Assembly (NCBI GenBank): GCA_018242005.1
Contig: JAFECU010000234.1
Span: forward strand, 1-64,000
DNA: 64,000 bases
DNA from: Pseudomonadota bacterium
Lineage (GTDB): Bacteria > Pseudomonadota > Gammaproteobacteria > Burkholderiales > Burkholderiaceae_C
Direction of reading: 5' to 3'
Shown: one piece after another, positions 18,388 through 26,776 of the stretch
Numbering within the stretch: position 1 is the stretch's first letter
Layout of the letters: each line of letters begins with the position of its first letter
Translations under genes and position numbers: made by a program
Notes under the pieces: generated by a model
What the model saw: only the letters and a program-made list of their open reading frames with translations
Database searches by the model: none
Told to the model about the DNA's origin: nothing

Positions 18388-18687
18388 TCAGCCGCAGCAG
18401 GCGCCGCCGGAGCAGCAGGAATCTTCGGCCTCGGCGGCGGCCTTGGTCTGGGCGGCCTTCTTGGTGATCTCGATCTGCCACAGGTCCGGGCCGGCCTTCA
18501 GGTAGGCCCATTGGAACTGGCCGGGCGCGCGGGCCTCGAGCTGGCGGTGCAGCGGCACGGGGTCGTGGTCATTGACGATCTGCAGGGCCTGGCCGGCGGC
18601 CAGCGCGTCCAGCTGGCCAAAGATGCGTGCGTGGCGCTCGAAGGGGGCGATGGTGCGCACATCAATCACGGAAGCAGCATTGCTCAT
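18388..18687 (-). CDS. DUF2249 domain protein with Cys-rich tail
   Basis: Small cytoplasmic protein, 99 residues. The N-terminal 75 residues match DUF2249 (VIDVRTIAPFERHARIF, ALQIVNDHDPVPLHRQLEA, AYLKAGPDLWQIEI), a TusA-like fold often found beside NnrS, hemerythrin and denitrification genes. The C terminus ends in DSCCSGGACCG, four cysteines in 11 residues, suggesting metal or persulfide binding. It lies 56 bp downstream of nnrS on the same strand, so it is probably co-transcribed and part of the NO response. The molecular role is not established. Confidence 0.85.
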   Translation of the reverse strand: MSNAASVIDVRTIAPFERHARIFGQLDALAAGQALQIVNDHDPVPLHRQLEARAPGQFQWAYLKAGPDLWQIEITKKAAQTKAAAEAEDSCCSGGACCG

Positions 18688-18743
18688 GGGTTCAACCTTT
18701 CAAAGGACAGTGAGAGAAAAACGAAGGAAGCCGCGCACGGTGT

Positions 18744-19964
18744 TCAGCCGTCCTTGCCGTCCAGGCGCGTTCGCGTCAGCCAGGGGGTGTAGATGAACAG
18801 GTAGATGGCAAAGGCGATGCCCCACAGGCAGGCCGCGCCCTCCAGCGCATAGGGGTACCAGTGCGACTGCACGGCGGGCACCAGCACGCGCAGCACGGCG
18901 GCCAGCATCACGAGGCTATAGGCCACGACCTCGCCGCGCGAGGCCTGCAGCGGCCGCCCGGTGTGGCCGCGCGCCGTGCGCGTGATCATGCCGATGATCA
19001 GGCCGCCGATCACGCCCACGGCAAACGCATGCACGGCCAGCGACTGCGCCACCCAACCCAGCTGCGCCAGCGCCAGCAGAAGAAAACCGATGGGCAGCCA
19101 GGCGTAGGAGGCGTGCAGGATCCACAGGATCGGGCGCTTGAAGGTGACCTGCGGATGCCACATCCACAGCCGCGCGGCGTGCAGCACGGCGGCGGCCAGG
19201 CTGGCTGCCAGCAGCACCGGGGCGGGGGCGGCCAGCACCCACAGTGCCAGCGTGAGGGCCGTGACGGCCAGCAGCGTCAGCTCGAACTTGCGCGGCACGT
19301 TGATGGCCAGGCCGGGCGTCACGTTCTTGGTGAACATGGGCACGACGCGGCCGGTCATCACGCACACCACCATGATGATCAGCGCCAGCTCGGCATACAG
19401 GGCCGAGACGGGCGGCACGGCGATGGCGCCCAACACCGCCAGGTGGAACACCAGGTTGGCGATGGCCATCAGCACCAGCAGCGAGATCAGCGGGATATTG
19501 CGCTTGTTGCCGGCCTTGATCAGCACGCGCAGCAGTATGGCCGCGGCAGCCGGCAGCAGCGCCATGTCGAGCGCGGCAAAGACGGGGTAGGGCGCCACCA
19601 GCGCCGCCAAGCGCGCCGCCAGCCACAGCAGGATCAGCACGCCCAGCAGCGGGCCGCGCGCGGTCTCCAGCCCCGTCCAGGCCTTGACGGCCGTGAGCAG
19701 GAAACCCACCACCACGCCTGCGGCAAAGCCGAACAGCATTTCATGGCCATGCCAGAGCAGCGCCGGCATGTCCAGCCGCATCTGCATGCGGCCCAGGAAT
19801 ATGGCGATCCACAGCGGCACCGACAGACAGGCCAGCAGGGCCGTGCCCAGGTAGAAGGGCCGAAAACCGAGGCGCAGCAGCGGCCAGCCTTTGAGCGCAA
19901 TGGCGGCGGCGGCGGGCTGGGCCTTGTCGGAGATGGACATGAGTGGTGGCAGTGGCTGGGGCAT
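18744..19964 (-). CDS. nnrS: NnrS family NO-response membrane protein
   Basis: Heme/copper-containing inner-membrane protein that relieves nitric-oxide stress in denitrifiers and related bacteria. The 406-residue product is almost wholly hydrophobic, with about 12 membrane segments. It has family landmarks LLRLGFRPFYLGTALLAC, the His-containing LLWHGHEMLFGFAAGVVVGF, GRVVPMFTKN and GMITRTARGHTGRPL. It is followed by a DUF2249 gene. The 23-bp palindrome 37 bp upstream nearly matches the one before sufB. The start could also be the internal ATG at MSISDK, eight residues in. Confidence 0.93.
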   Translation of the reverse strand: MPQPLPPLMSISDKAQPAAAAIALKGWPLLRLGFRPFYLGTALLACLSVPLWIAIFLGRMQMRLDMPALLWHGHEMLFGFAAGVVVGFLLTAVKAWTGLETARGPLLGVLILLWLAARLAALVAPYPVFAALDMALLPAAAAILLRVLIKAGNKRNIPLISLLVLMAIANLVFHLAVLGAIAVPPVSALYAELALIIMVVCVMTGRVVPMFTKNVTPGLAINVPRKFELTLLAVTALTLALWVLAAPAPVLLAASLAAAVLHAARLWMWHPQVTFKRPILWILHASYAWLPIGFLLLALAQLGWVAQSLAVHAFAVGVIGGLIIGMITRTARGHTGRPLQASRGEVVAYSLVMLAAVLRVLVPAVQSHWYPYALEGAACLWGIAFAIYLFIYTPWLTRTRLDGKDG

Positions 19965-20000
19965 GGGCCTGTGGACTCAAGACAGGGCACTGGGCCCGAT

Positions 20001-20023
20001 AAGATTCATTTTATATGAACATT
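20001..20023. promoter_or_regulatory. 23-bp palindrome upstream of nnrS, shared with sufB
   Basis: AAGATTCAT and ATATGAACATT around three central bases; 8 of 11 pairs are complementary. It differs from the sufB site only at three adjacent central positions, and the following AAACG is also shared. NnrS is a classical target of NsrR, an Rrf2-family NO sensor whose sites have the same 23-bp length, so an NsrR-like repressor is a reasonable guess. Confidence 0.6.
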
Positions 20024-20075
20024 AAAACGGACGCGAGAACAACGGTCCACGCGAAGGGTGGACTCTTGACCTCTG

Positions 20076-21335
20076 TCAGTGCATCGGCAATGCCTGCGCA
20101 CAGGCCGCGGCGCTGGACCAGGCCCACTGAAAGTTGTAGCCGCCCAGCCAGCCGCTGATGTCCACCACCTCGCCGATGAAGTACAGCCCCGGCTGGGTCT
20201 TGGCCTCCATGCTCTGCTGCGACAGCGCGCGGGTGTCCACGCCGCCCAGCGTGACCTCGGCCTTTTTGTATCCCTCGGTGCCGGTGGGCGTGAGCCGCCA
20301 GCGCGCCAACTGCTCGGCCAGTCGCGCCAGGGCCTTGTCGCTGGCCTCGTTGATGGGGCGTTGCCAATCGGCGTCGGTGCTGGCCCAGGCGTCGGCCAGG
20401 CGGCCTGGCACCAGGGTGCCAAGCTCGTTGGCAATGCGCTTCTTCGAGCGCGCCTTGGCCTGTGCCAGCGCCTCGGGCAGGTCCATGCCCGGCGCCAGGT
20501 TGATGGCCAGCGGCGCACCCGCCTGCCAGTAGCTTGATATTTGCAGCACCGCCGGGCCCGACAGGCCGCGGTGGGTGAACAACAGGTCTTCGTGGAACGC
20601 CATGCGTTCCTTTTTGGCACCGGTGGCCATTTCCACCGGCAGGGCCAGGCCTGCGAGGCCCGCGTACGGCGCCCAGTCCTCGCCATCGAAGGTCAGCGGC
20701 ACCAGGCCCGGGCGGCGTTCGACCAGCGGCAGCGCGAACTGCCGGGCGAGCCGGTAGCCCAGATCGCTCGCGCCTATCTTGGGGATGGACAGCCCGCCCG
20801 TCGCCACGACCAGGCTGCGCGCCTGAACAAGGCCGCGGTCAGTATCGATTTGATAGCTGCCTGCGCTTTCCTGTTGGGGGCTGGCGGCTGAAAACGCAAT
20901 ACTTTTCACGCCGCAGGGTTGCCAGTGCCGCACCCCGCCGTCGGCGCATTCGGCCAGCAGCATGGCGATGATGTTCTCGGCCGAATCGTCGGCAAACAGC
21001 TGGCCCTTGTGCTTTTCGTGAAAACCAATGCCGTGGCGCTGCACCAGCGCAATGAAGTCCTGCGGCGTGAAGCGCGAGAGGGCGGAGCGGCAGAACTGCG
21101 GGTTCTGCCCCACGAAGTGGCGCTGCGGCGCGCGCACGTCGAGCTCGCGGTTGGTGAAGTTGCAGCGCCCGCCACCCGAAATGCGGATCTTCTCGGCCAC
21201 CTTCTCGGCGTGGTCCACGAGCAGCACCCGCAGGCCGCGCTGGCCCGCCCGGGCGGCGCAGAACAGGCCGGCGGCGCCGGCGCCGATGATGACGGCATCA
21301 AAGAAGGAAGTGGACACGGAGCTGAAGGCGGGCAA
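20076..21335 (-). CDS. BaiN/HI0933-type FAD-dependent oxidoreductase
   Basis: Flavoprotein of 419 residues. The N terminus has the dinucleotide motif AVIIGAGAAGLFCAARAGQRG, then the family hallmark EKIRISGGGRCNFTN, and a second half with VVATGGLSIPKIGASD. It ends with GLYFIGEVVDISGWLGGYNFQWAWSSA. The reaction is not known for most members. An unusual segment near residues 147-165 (IAFSAASPQQESAGSYQID) is encoded by a copy of the dispersed hairpin repeat, apparently tolerated as an in-frame insertion in a surface loop. It is transcribed toward nnrS. Confidence 0.88.
   Translation of the reverse strand: MPAFSSVSTSFFDAVIIGAGAAGLFCAARAGQRGLRVLLVDHAEKVAEKIRISGGGRCNFTNRELDVRAPQRHFVGQNPQFCRSALSRFTPQDFIALVQRHGIGFHEKHKGQLFADDSAENIIAMLLAECADGGVRHWQPCGVKSIAFSAASPQQESAGSYQIDTDRGLVQARSLVVATGGLSIPKIGASDLGYRLARQFALPLVERRPGLVPLTFDGEDWAPYAGLAGLALPVEMATGAKKERMAFHEDLLFTHRGLSGPAVLQISSYWQAGAPLAINLAPGMDLPEALAQAKARSKKRIANELGTLVPGRLADAWASTDADWQRPINEASDKALARLAEQLARWRLTPTGTEGYKKAEVTLGGVDTRALSQQSMEAKTQPGLYFIGEVVDISGWLGGYNFQWAWSSAAACAQALPMH
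20845..20897 (-). repeat. Dispersed repeat copy inside the BaiN-type gene
   Basis: The + strand reads ATCGATTTGATAGCTGCCTG followed by CGCTTTCCTG, then a GGCGGCTGAAAA end. It matches the outer and right-hand parts of the intergenic repeats, with a diverged inner stem. It lies wholly in coding sequence and keeps the frame. Confidence 0.45.
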
Positions 21336-21388
21336 AACCGCAGATTGTCGCCGAGCGGGCGTCGGCGGTGCTTTCTACAATGCGGCGC

Positions 21389-21889
21389 ATGAACCTTCCC
21401 GCGCACCAGCTCAGCATGACCGTGCTCATGTCGCCCGACATGGCCAACTTCTCGGGCAACGTCCATGGCGGCGCCATCCTCAAGCTGCTCGACCAGGTGG
21501 CCTACGCCTGCGCCAGCCGCTATTCGGGCAGCTACGTGGTCACGCTCAGCGTGGACCAGGTGATGTTTCTGCAACCCATCCACGTGGGCGAGCTCGTGAC
21601 CTTTCTGGCCAGCGTCAACCACACGGGCAAGTCGTCGATGGAGATCGGCATCAAGGTCGTGGCCGAAAACATTCGCAGCCAGGTGGTGCGGCATGTGAAC
21701 AGCTGCTTTTTCTCGATGGTGGCGGTGGACGATGCGGGCAAGCCCACGCCCGTGCCGTCGCACACGCCCCAGGGGCACGACGAGCGCCGCCGCTGGGAGG
21801 CCGCCGTGCTGCGCAAGGCCCTGCGGCGCGAGCAGGCCGAGCGCTTCGAGCAGATCCGCCAGGCGGCGCAGGCCAGCGCGGAAAGTTGA
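21389..21889 (+). CDS. Acyl-CoA thioesterase (YciA/hotdog family)
   Basis: Hotdog-fold acyl-CoA hydrolase, about 166 residues. The signature MSPDMANFSGNVHGGAILKLLDQVA contains the catalytic N-x-H-G-G and the Asp of the active site. VDQVMFLQPIHVGELVTF and SSMEIGIKVVAEN are further family blocks. The charged C-terminal tail, RRRWEAAVLRKALRREQAER, is common to this cytosolic subgroup. Starts three and seven residues further upstream are possible; I favour MNLPAHQ. A TACAAT element lies only nine bases before it, so the leader is very short. It is divergent from the BaiN-type gene. Confidence 0.87.
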   Translation: MNLPAHQLSMTVLMSPDMANFSGNVHGGAILKLLDQVAYACASRYSGSYVVTLSVDQVMFLQPIHVGELVTFLASVNHTGKSSMEIGIKVVAENIRSQVVRHVNSCFFSMVAVDDAGKPTPVPSHTPQGHDERRRWEAAVLRKALRREQAERFEQIRQAAQASAES

Positions 21890-22651
21890 TCAGGCCGCGG
21901 TACTGCTGGCAGCGGACACGCCCTGCACCACATCTCCGATCACGATCACCGAGGGACTGGCAAGGCGTTCGCGTTCTATGGTGTCCTGCAGTTCACCCAG
22001 CGTGGTGACCGCATGGCGCTGCTGCGGCAGGCTGACATGCTGGATCACGGCCGCGGGTGTGCCGGCGGGCAGGACGGTGAGCAGCTCACTTTGTATGCGT
22101 GCGCAGCTGGTCACGCCCATGTAGATCACGAGGGTGAGGCGCGCATCGCGGGCCGTGGCGCCGAGCTGGCGCCAGTCGGTGCCGGTCTCGCCCGGTTGGT
22201 TGTGGCCGGTGATGAGAACCACGCCATGGGCATGCCGACGGTGCGTGAGCGGTGCGCCCAGCAGCGTCATGCCGGCCAGGCCCGCGGTGATGCCATTGAC
22301 CACCTGCACGCTGATGCCTTTCGATGCCAGGTGCTGCACCTCCTCGCCGCCGCGGCCGAAGATGAAGGGGTCGCCGCCCTTGAGGCGCACCACGCTCTCG
22401 CCCGCGCGCACGGCCTCGACCATCAGCGCCTCGATATGCGCCTGCGGCGTGCTTTTGCAGCCGCCGCGTTTGCCTACGTACACGATGCGCGCGCTGGCCG
22501 GCGCCAGGGCCAGGATGGCCTCGCTCACCAAGTCGTCGACCAGCAGCAGGGTGGCTGCCCCGATGGCCTTGACCGCCTTGACGGTCAGCAGCTCCGGGTC
22601 GCCGGGGCCGGCGCCCACCAGCGTGCAGCTGCCCGTGTTCATCTCGGTCAT
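21890..22651 (-). CDS. cobA: Uroporphyrinogen-III C-methyltransferase
   Basis: SAM-dependent enzyme that methylates uroporphyrinogen III twice to precorrin-2, the precursor of siroheme and B12. The 253-residue protein has the SAM motif LVGAGPGDPELLTVKA, RLKGGDPFIFGRGGEE, and GITAGLAGMTLLGAPLTHRRH. It is the stand-alone methyltransferase, without the CysG dehydrogenase/chelatase half. Its start overlaps the end of ybiB by four bases, and a nitrite/formate channel gene precedes. The natural reading is siroheme supply for nitrite (or sulfite) reduction. The last bases abut the convergent thioesterase gene with no gap. Confidence 0.94.
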   Translation of the reverse strand: MTEMNTGSCTLVGAGPGDPELLTVKAVKAIGAATLLLVDDLVSEAILALAPASARIVYVGKRGGCKSTPQAHIEALMVEAVRAGESVVRLKGGDPFIFGRGGEEVQHLASKGISVQVVNGITAGLAGMTLLGAPLTHRRHAHGVVLITGHNQPGETGTDWRQLGATARDARLTLVIYMGVTSCARIQSELLTVLPAGTPAAVIQHVSLPQQRHAVTTLGELQDTIERERLASPSVIVIGDVVQGVSAASSTAA

Positions 22652-23577
22652 GGCCGTTGCCGCTGCGCGATCCGGCGGCTCAGCCGCACGATGTGCTGCA
22701 CCTGCTGCGCCAGGGGCGCCGGAACCGGCGCCTGGCCTGCGAGCACGCGGCGCGTGTAGTCGGCGGTGCTGGCGATATCGATCTGATCCGGCAGGCCCGG
22801 CACCTCGTCTGCCGTGCCGGGCTGCTGCTCCTGCAGGAGTTGGTGCATGCCGGCCACGTAGGCGTCGTAGCGCGGCTGGCGGCGCGGGTCCGCGGCCACC
22901 TCGCCCTCGAGCCCGCGCGAGAGCAGGGCGTGCGCGCCGCGCGCGGCGAAGGTCGCGCCCAGCAGCTCGAAATACTCGGGGTGGGTGTAGCTCGCCACCA
23001 GCAGCGCCGGCCCGCTGCAGGGCGCCACGAGCTTGACGGCGCTGTGCGCGGGCGTGCGCAGCCCTATCACCTCGCGCACCGCCAGCAGGCGCGCCAGGCC
23101 CGGCAGCAGGGCCGCTGTGCCCATGTGTGCCACGCTGCCGGCTGCTATGGGTTCAGGAGCTGCCAGCGCTGCGATGCCCAGGGACTCAAGCACATCGGAT
23201 GCGAGGATGCGGCGGGCCTCGGTGCGCATGCCGTGCAGCAGCACGCTCTCGCCCTCGCGCGCCAGAAGCAGGGCCAGCAGCGGCGTGAGCACCGGCAGCC
23301 GGCGCGCACCGTTGTAGCTGGGCAGCACGATGAGCGGCCGCCCGTGCGTGCAGGCCGGGAAGGTCGCGACGCGTGCATCCAAAGCGTCCAGAAAGCCGCA
23401 CATCTCGTCCACGGTCTCACCCTTGATGCGCATGGCCACGCAGAAGGCGCCGACCTCCAGGTCGCTGACCTTGCCGTCGAGGACCTGGCCGAACAGATCG
23501 GCCGCCTGCGCGCGCTCCAATGCCTTGGCGCCGCGTGCGCCGCGGCCGATTTCCTTGATGTAGTGGCTAATGCCCAT
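22648..23577 (-). CDS. ybiB: YbiB-type DNA-binding protein (TrpD2 family)
   Basis: Member of the anthranilate phosphoribosyltransferase-like fold that lacks that activity; E. coli YbiB binds DNA. The 309-residue protein has the N-terminal helical domain MGISHYIKEIGRGARGAKAL with AADLFGQVLDGKVSDLEVGA, and a modified substrate loop LPSYNGARRLPVLTPLLALLLAREG. Overlap with cobA and proximity to the nitrite channel gene place it in a nitrogen-related operon, an association seen in other betaproteobacteria. What it does there is not known. Confidence 0.87.
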   Translation of the reverse strand: MGISHYIKEIGRGARGAKALERAQAADLFGQVLDGKVSDLEVGAFCVAMRIKGETVDEMCGFLDALDARVATFPACTHGRPLIVLPSYNGARRLPVLTPLLALLLAREGESVLLHGMRTEARRILASDVLESLGIAALAAPEPIAAGSVAHMGTAALLPGLARLLAVREVIGLRTPAHSAVKLVAPCSGPALLVASYTHPEYFELLGATFAARGAHALLSRGLEGEVAADPRRQPRYDAYVAGMHQLLQEQQPGTADEVPGLPDQIDIASTADYTRRVLAGQAPVPAPLAQQVQHIVRLSRRIAQRQRP

Positions 23578-23660
23578 GGTGATATGTGTTCAAGCGATGC
23601 GGGTATTTTCTGGCATTCCAGGCAGGCGATTGGGTTCCTCGGCCCGCCACGGCTCGGCGG

Positions 23661-24473
23661 TCACGCCAGCGTGCGCCTGGGTGCCGTGCGCGCGTGGGTG
23701 GTGTAGAGCGTCAGGCCCGTGAACGCCAGGCCGCCGACGATGTTCCCCAGCACCACGGGGATCTCGTTCCAGAGGAAGTAGTCCATGATGGAGAAGTTGC
23801 CCCCCATCATCAGCCCCGAGGGGAACAGAAACATGTTCACCACCGAATGCTCGAAGCCCATGGCAAAGAACAGCATGATGGGCATCCACATGGCAATCAC
23901 CTTGCCGCTCACGGTGGTCGAAATCATCGCGCCGACGACGCCGGTGGAGACCATCCAGTTGCACAGCACACCGCGCAGGAAGATGGTGCACCAGCCCATC
24001 AGCCCGTACTGCGCGTAGCCCAGGGTGCGGGCCTCGCCGATGTGGCCGATCTTCTGCCCGATCTCATTGGGCGGCACGGAAAAGCCATAGGTGAAGATGA
24101 AGGCCATCATCGCCGCCACCGTGAGCGCACCCAGAAAGTTGCCGGCAAACACCAGGCCCCAGTTGCGCAAGATTCCCTGCACGGTCACGCCCGGGCGCCT
24201 GTCCAGCCAGGCCAGTGGCGTGAGCATGAACACGCCCGTGAGCAGGTCAAAACCCAGCAGGTAGAGCATGCACACGCCCACCGGGAACAGCAGCGCGCCG
24301 ATCAGCGCCGAGCCACTCATGACGCTGGCGGTGACGGCAAACACCGCCGCCAGCGCCAGGATGGCGCCGGCCATGAAGGCGCGGATCAGGGTGTCGCGCG
24401 TGGACATGTAGATCTTGGCTTCGCCGGTATCGACCATCTTGGTGACGAACTCGGCAGGGGAAAGGTAGGCCAT
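23661..24473 (-). CDS. Formate/nitrite transporter family protein
   Basis: Pentameric inner-membrane anion channel of the FocA/NirC family, 270 residues with six membrane segments. The family signature appears in RAFMAGAILALAAVFAVTAS and in GVLCNWMV and GFEHSVVNMF, the latter two flanking the pore. The neighbouring cobA gene argues for nitrite rather than formate as substrate, but sequence alone does not decide. It is the first gene of the group with ybiB and cobA, separated from ybiB by 83 bp. Confidence 0.9.
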   Translation of the reverse strand: MAYLSPAEFVTKMVDTGEAKIYMSTRDTLIRAFMAGAILALAAVFAVTASVMSGSALIGALLFPVGVCMLYLLGFDLLTGVFMLTPLAWLDRRPGVTVQGILRNWGLVFAGNFLGALTVAAMMAFIFTYGFSVPPNEIGQKIGHIGEARTLGYAQYGLMGWCTIFLRGVLCNWMVSTGVVGAMISTTVSGKVIAMWMPIMLFFAMGFEHSVVNMFLFPSGLMMGGNFSIMDYFLWNEIPVVLGNIVGGLAFTGLTLYTTHARTAPRRTLA

Positions 24474-24654
24474 GGTGGCAAGCTCCTGGGGCGGTGAAAC
24501 AACGACACAGGGCTTTACGCAAGCTGCGTGCCAGGGCCCGTGGCCCGTGCCGGCCCGGGGCGCGCGTGCCGACCATGCGCCATGCTGGTGCGCGCTGCCC
24601 GGCCTTGGGGCGGGCGGCTCAGACGGTGCGTGCCGACATGGCCGCTGGCCCGGC

Positions 24655-25545
24655 TCAGCGCCTGCCGCTGCCGATGACGGCGCCGGCCACCTGCGCCAGC
24701 GCTGCTTCGCGGGCCTCCAGGCTGGCCCCGGATTCGGTCAGGAACGCGGCGACCACGATGGGCGCGCGCCCATCGGGCCAATAGATGCCGACGTCGTTCG
24801 TGGTGCCGTGGGCGCCGGTGCCGGTCTTGCTGCCCAGGCGCCACGGTGCGGGCAGCCCGGCCCCCAGACGCTGGAGGTTGGTCTTCGTGTCCTGCAGCCA
24901 TTGCGCCAGCTGCGCCCGGCTGCCGGCGGACAGCACCTCGCCCAAGACGCAGCGCTGCAGCAGCCCGGCCATCGCGCGCGGACTGGTGGTGTCGCGCACG
25001 TCACCGGGTGTGGCCTGGTTCAGATCCGGCTCCCAGCGGTCGAGCCGCGTGACCTCATCCTGGCATTGCCGCGCAAAGGCGGTCAGTCCCTCGGGGCCGC
25101 CGAGCGTGCGCAGGAGCAGGTTGCCCGCAGCGTTGTCGCTGGTGGTGATGGCGGCGTGGCACAGCGCACCCACCGTCATGCCGCTGCCGTCGGCATGTCG
25201 CTGGGTCACCGGCGACCAGGGCAGCAGCACGTCACGGCCGAAAGGCACTTGCCGCTCCAGCCGCTCCAGGCCGCGGTCCACACGCTGCAGGACATGGGCC
25301 GCAGCCAGCCATTTGAAGGTGCTGCACATCGGAAAGCGCTCGTCGGCGCGGTGGCCATAGAACCGCCCCGTTTGCGTGTCGAGCACGGCAACCCCCAGGC
25401 GCCCCTGGCCCGCCGATTCGGTGGCCTGCCAGAGCGCGGGCTCGGTCAGCGATGGCTGCGGACCCGCCGCCTCGGCCCGCGCCAGTGGCGGCAGCAGGGC
25501 GCCGCAGGAAAGCAGCGTCAGGCGATGGAATGCGCGTCGCTTCAT
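24655..25545 (-). CDS. Class A beta-lactamase
   Basis: Periplasmic serine beta-lactamase of 296 residues. All class A motifs are present: S-T-F-K (Ser75-Lys78), S-D-N (136-138), the general base glutamate in WEPDLN (Glu172) and K-T-G (240-242) within GSKTGTGAHGTTND. A cysteine directly precedes the active serine, but the partner position after KTG is Gly, so the carbapenemase-type disulfide is not expected. The N terminus, MKRRAFHRL then a hydrophobic run ending ARA, looks like a Tat signal peptide. The hydrolysis spectrum cannot be read from sequence. No ampR-like regulator is adjacent; flanking genes are ordinary chromosomal ones, so it looks resident. Confidence 0.92.
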   Translation of the reverse strand: MKRRAFHRLTLLSCGALLPPLARAEAAGPQPSLTEPALWQATESAGQGRLGVAVLDTQTGRFYGHRADERFPMCSTFKWLAAAHVLQRVDRGLERLERQVPFGRDVLLPWSPVTQRHADGSGMTVGALCHAAITTSDNAAGNLLLRTLGGPEGLTAFARQCQDEVTRLDRWEPDLNQATPGDVRDTTSPRAMAGLLQRCVLGEVLSAGSRAQLAQWLQDTKTNLQRLGAGLPAPWRLGSKTGTGAHGTTNDVGIYWPDGRAPIVVAAFLTESGASLEAREAALAQVAGAVIGSGRR

Positions 25546-25834
25546 AGGTGTCTATCCAGAATGGGGGGGCCTGCGAGTTTGCACGCTTTCAGGCGTGAGC
25601 CGCGTGGGTCAGGTTTCGCGCACCGCGCGGGCGCGCACCGCCTTGCACGAGCGCGGCTTTATCGACCGCGCCAAGGGCCCGCCGAGGCAGCGCCAGACCA
25701 TCGCCGACCGGGAGATCAACGACGGGCTGCACCGCCCCGCAATGGACCGGCGCGCGTGGGACCGCGGCGTTCGCGCCGTCCGCTGGAGCCGACGGCCCTC
25801 GAACGGGAAGTGCGGAACAAATCGGCCCACGCTC
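25546..25834. other. Unassigned region of about 290 bp between bla and the stomatin gene
   Basis: A + strand frame gives a strongly basic, Arg-rich peptide (RTALHERGFIDRAKG, then DREINDGLHRPAMDRR), and the minus strand also stays open. Neither resembles a family I recognise or has a good start. It may be a decayed gene fragment or simply GC-rich spacer. It must contain the bla promoter. Confidence 0.3.
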
Positions 25835-26752
25835 CTAGGCGCGCTGCTGCTGGGTCTGGATCATCTTCATGGCCGAGGACACCAGGGCCGAAACCTCGGT
25901 CATGTTGCTGGGCACGATGAGCGTGGTGTTGGCCTCGGCTGCCACCTTGCTGTAGGCATCGACGGCCTTTTCCGCCACCTTGAGCTGCACCGCCTGGTCG
26001 CCGCAGGGCTGGCGGATCGCGGAGGCCACGCGCTCGATGGCCTGGCCGGTGGCCTCGGCCACTGCGATGATGGCTGAGGCCTCGCCCTGGGCGATGTTGA
26101 TCGCCGCCTGCTTCTCGCCCTCGGACTTGGCGATGAAGGCTTGGCGCGCGCCTTCGGCCAGGTTGATCTGTTCCTGGCGCTTGCCTTCGGAGGTGGCGAT
26201 CACGGCGCGCTTTTCGCGCTCGGCCGTGATCTGCGCCTGCATGGCGCGCAGGATCTCGGCCGGCGGCGTCAGGTCCTTGATTTCGTAGCGCAGCACCTTC
26301 ACGCCCCAATTGAGGGCTGCCTCGTCGATGGCTTCGACAACCCTGGCGTTGATCATCTCGCGCTCCTCGAAGGTCTTGTCCAGCTCCAGCCGGCCGATGA
26401 CCGAGCGCAGAGAGGTCTGCGCCAGCTGCGTCACAGCCATGATGTAGTTGGACGAGCCATAGCTGGCGCGCATGGGGTCTGTGACCTGGAAGTAGAGGAT
26501 GCCGTCCACCTGTAGCTGGGTGTTGTCCTTGGTGATGCACACCTGGCTGGGGACGTCCAGGGGGATCTCCTTCAGACTGTGCTTATAGGTGATGCGATCG
26601 ACGAAAGGGATGATGAACTTGGGGCCGGGCGATAGCGTGCCCGCGTATTTTCCCAGGCGCTCCTTCACCCAGGCATGCTGCTGGGGCACGATCTGGACGG
26701 CGCGCACGATGAAGATCACGGCGATGACGAAGAGGACGATGGCGACTTCCAT
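25835..26752 (-). CDS. SPFH/Band 7 stomatin-like protein
   Basis: Membrane-anchored SPFH protein, 305 residues. One N-terminal transmembrane helix (VAIVLFVIAVIFIVRAV) is followed by the Band 7 domain with QQHAWVKERLGKY and LSPGPKFIIPFVDRI, then a long Ala/Glu-rich coiled coil (about 170-250). The C-terminal LIVPSNMTEVSALVSSAMKMIQ is conserved in QmcA-like proteins. Such proteins form large oligomers and work with an NfeD partner, which is the immediately preceding gene here. Roles in membrane organisation or protease control are known for relatives; the specific role here is not. Confidence 0.92.
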   Translation of the reverse strand: MEVAIVLFVIAVIFIVRAVQIVPQQHAWVKERLGKYAGTLSPGPKFIIPFVDRITYKHSLKEIPLDVPSQVCITKDNTQLQVDGILYFQVTDPMRASYGSSNYIMAVTQLAQTSLRSVIGRLELDKTFEEREMINARVVEAIDEAALNWGVKVLRYEIKDLTPPAEILRAMQAQITAEREKRAVIATSEGKRQEQINLAEGARQAFIAKSEGEKQAAINIAQGEASAIIAVAEATGQAIERVASAIRQPCGDQAVQLKVAEKAVDAYSKVAAEANTTLIVPSNMTEVSALVSSAMKMIQTQQQRA

Positions 26753-26776
26753 GGGGCTGCCTTTCAGCGTTTGAGG

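Noticed and set aside
24472-25920. Long open frame on the + strand opposite the beta-lactamase gene
   Set aside because: It is antisense to a gene with all class A motifs, and its translation is Arg/Gly/Pro-rich with no domain. Open antisense frames are expected at this GC content.
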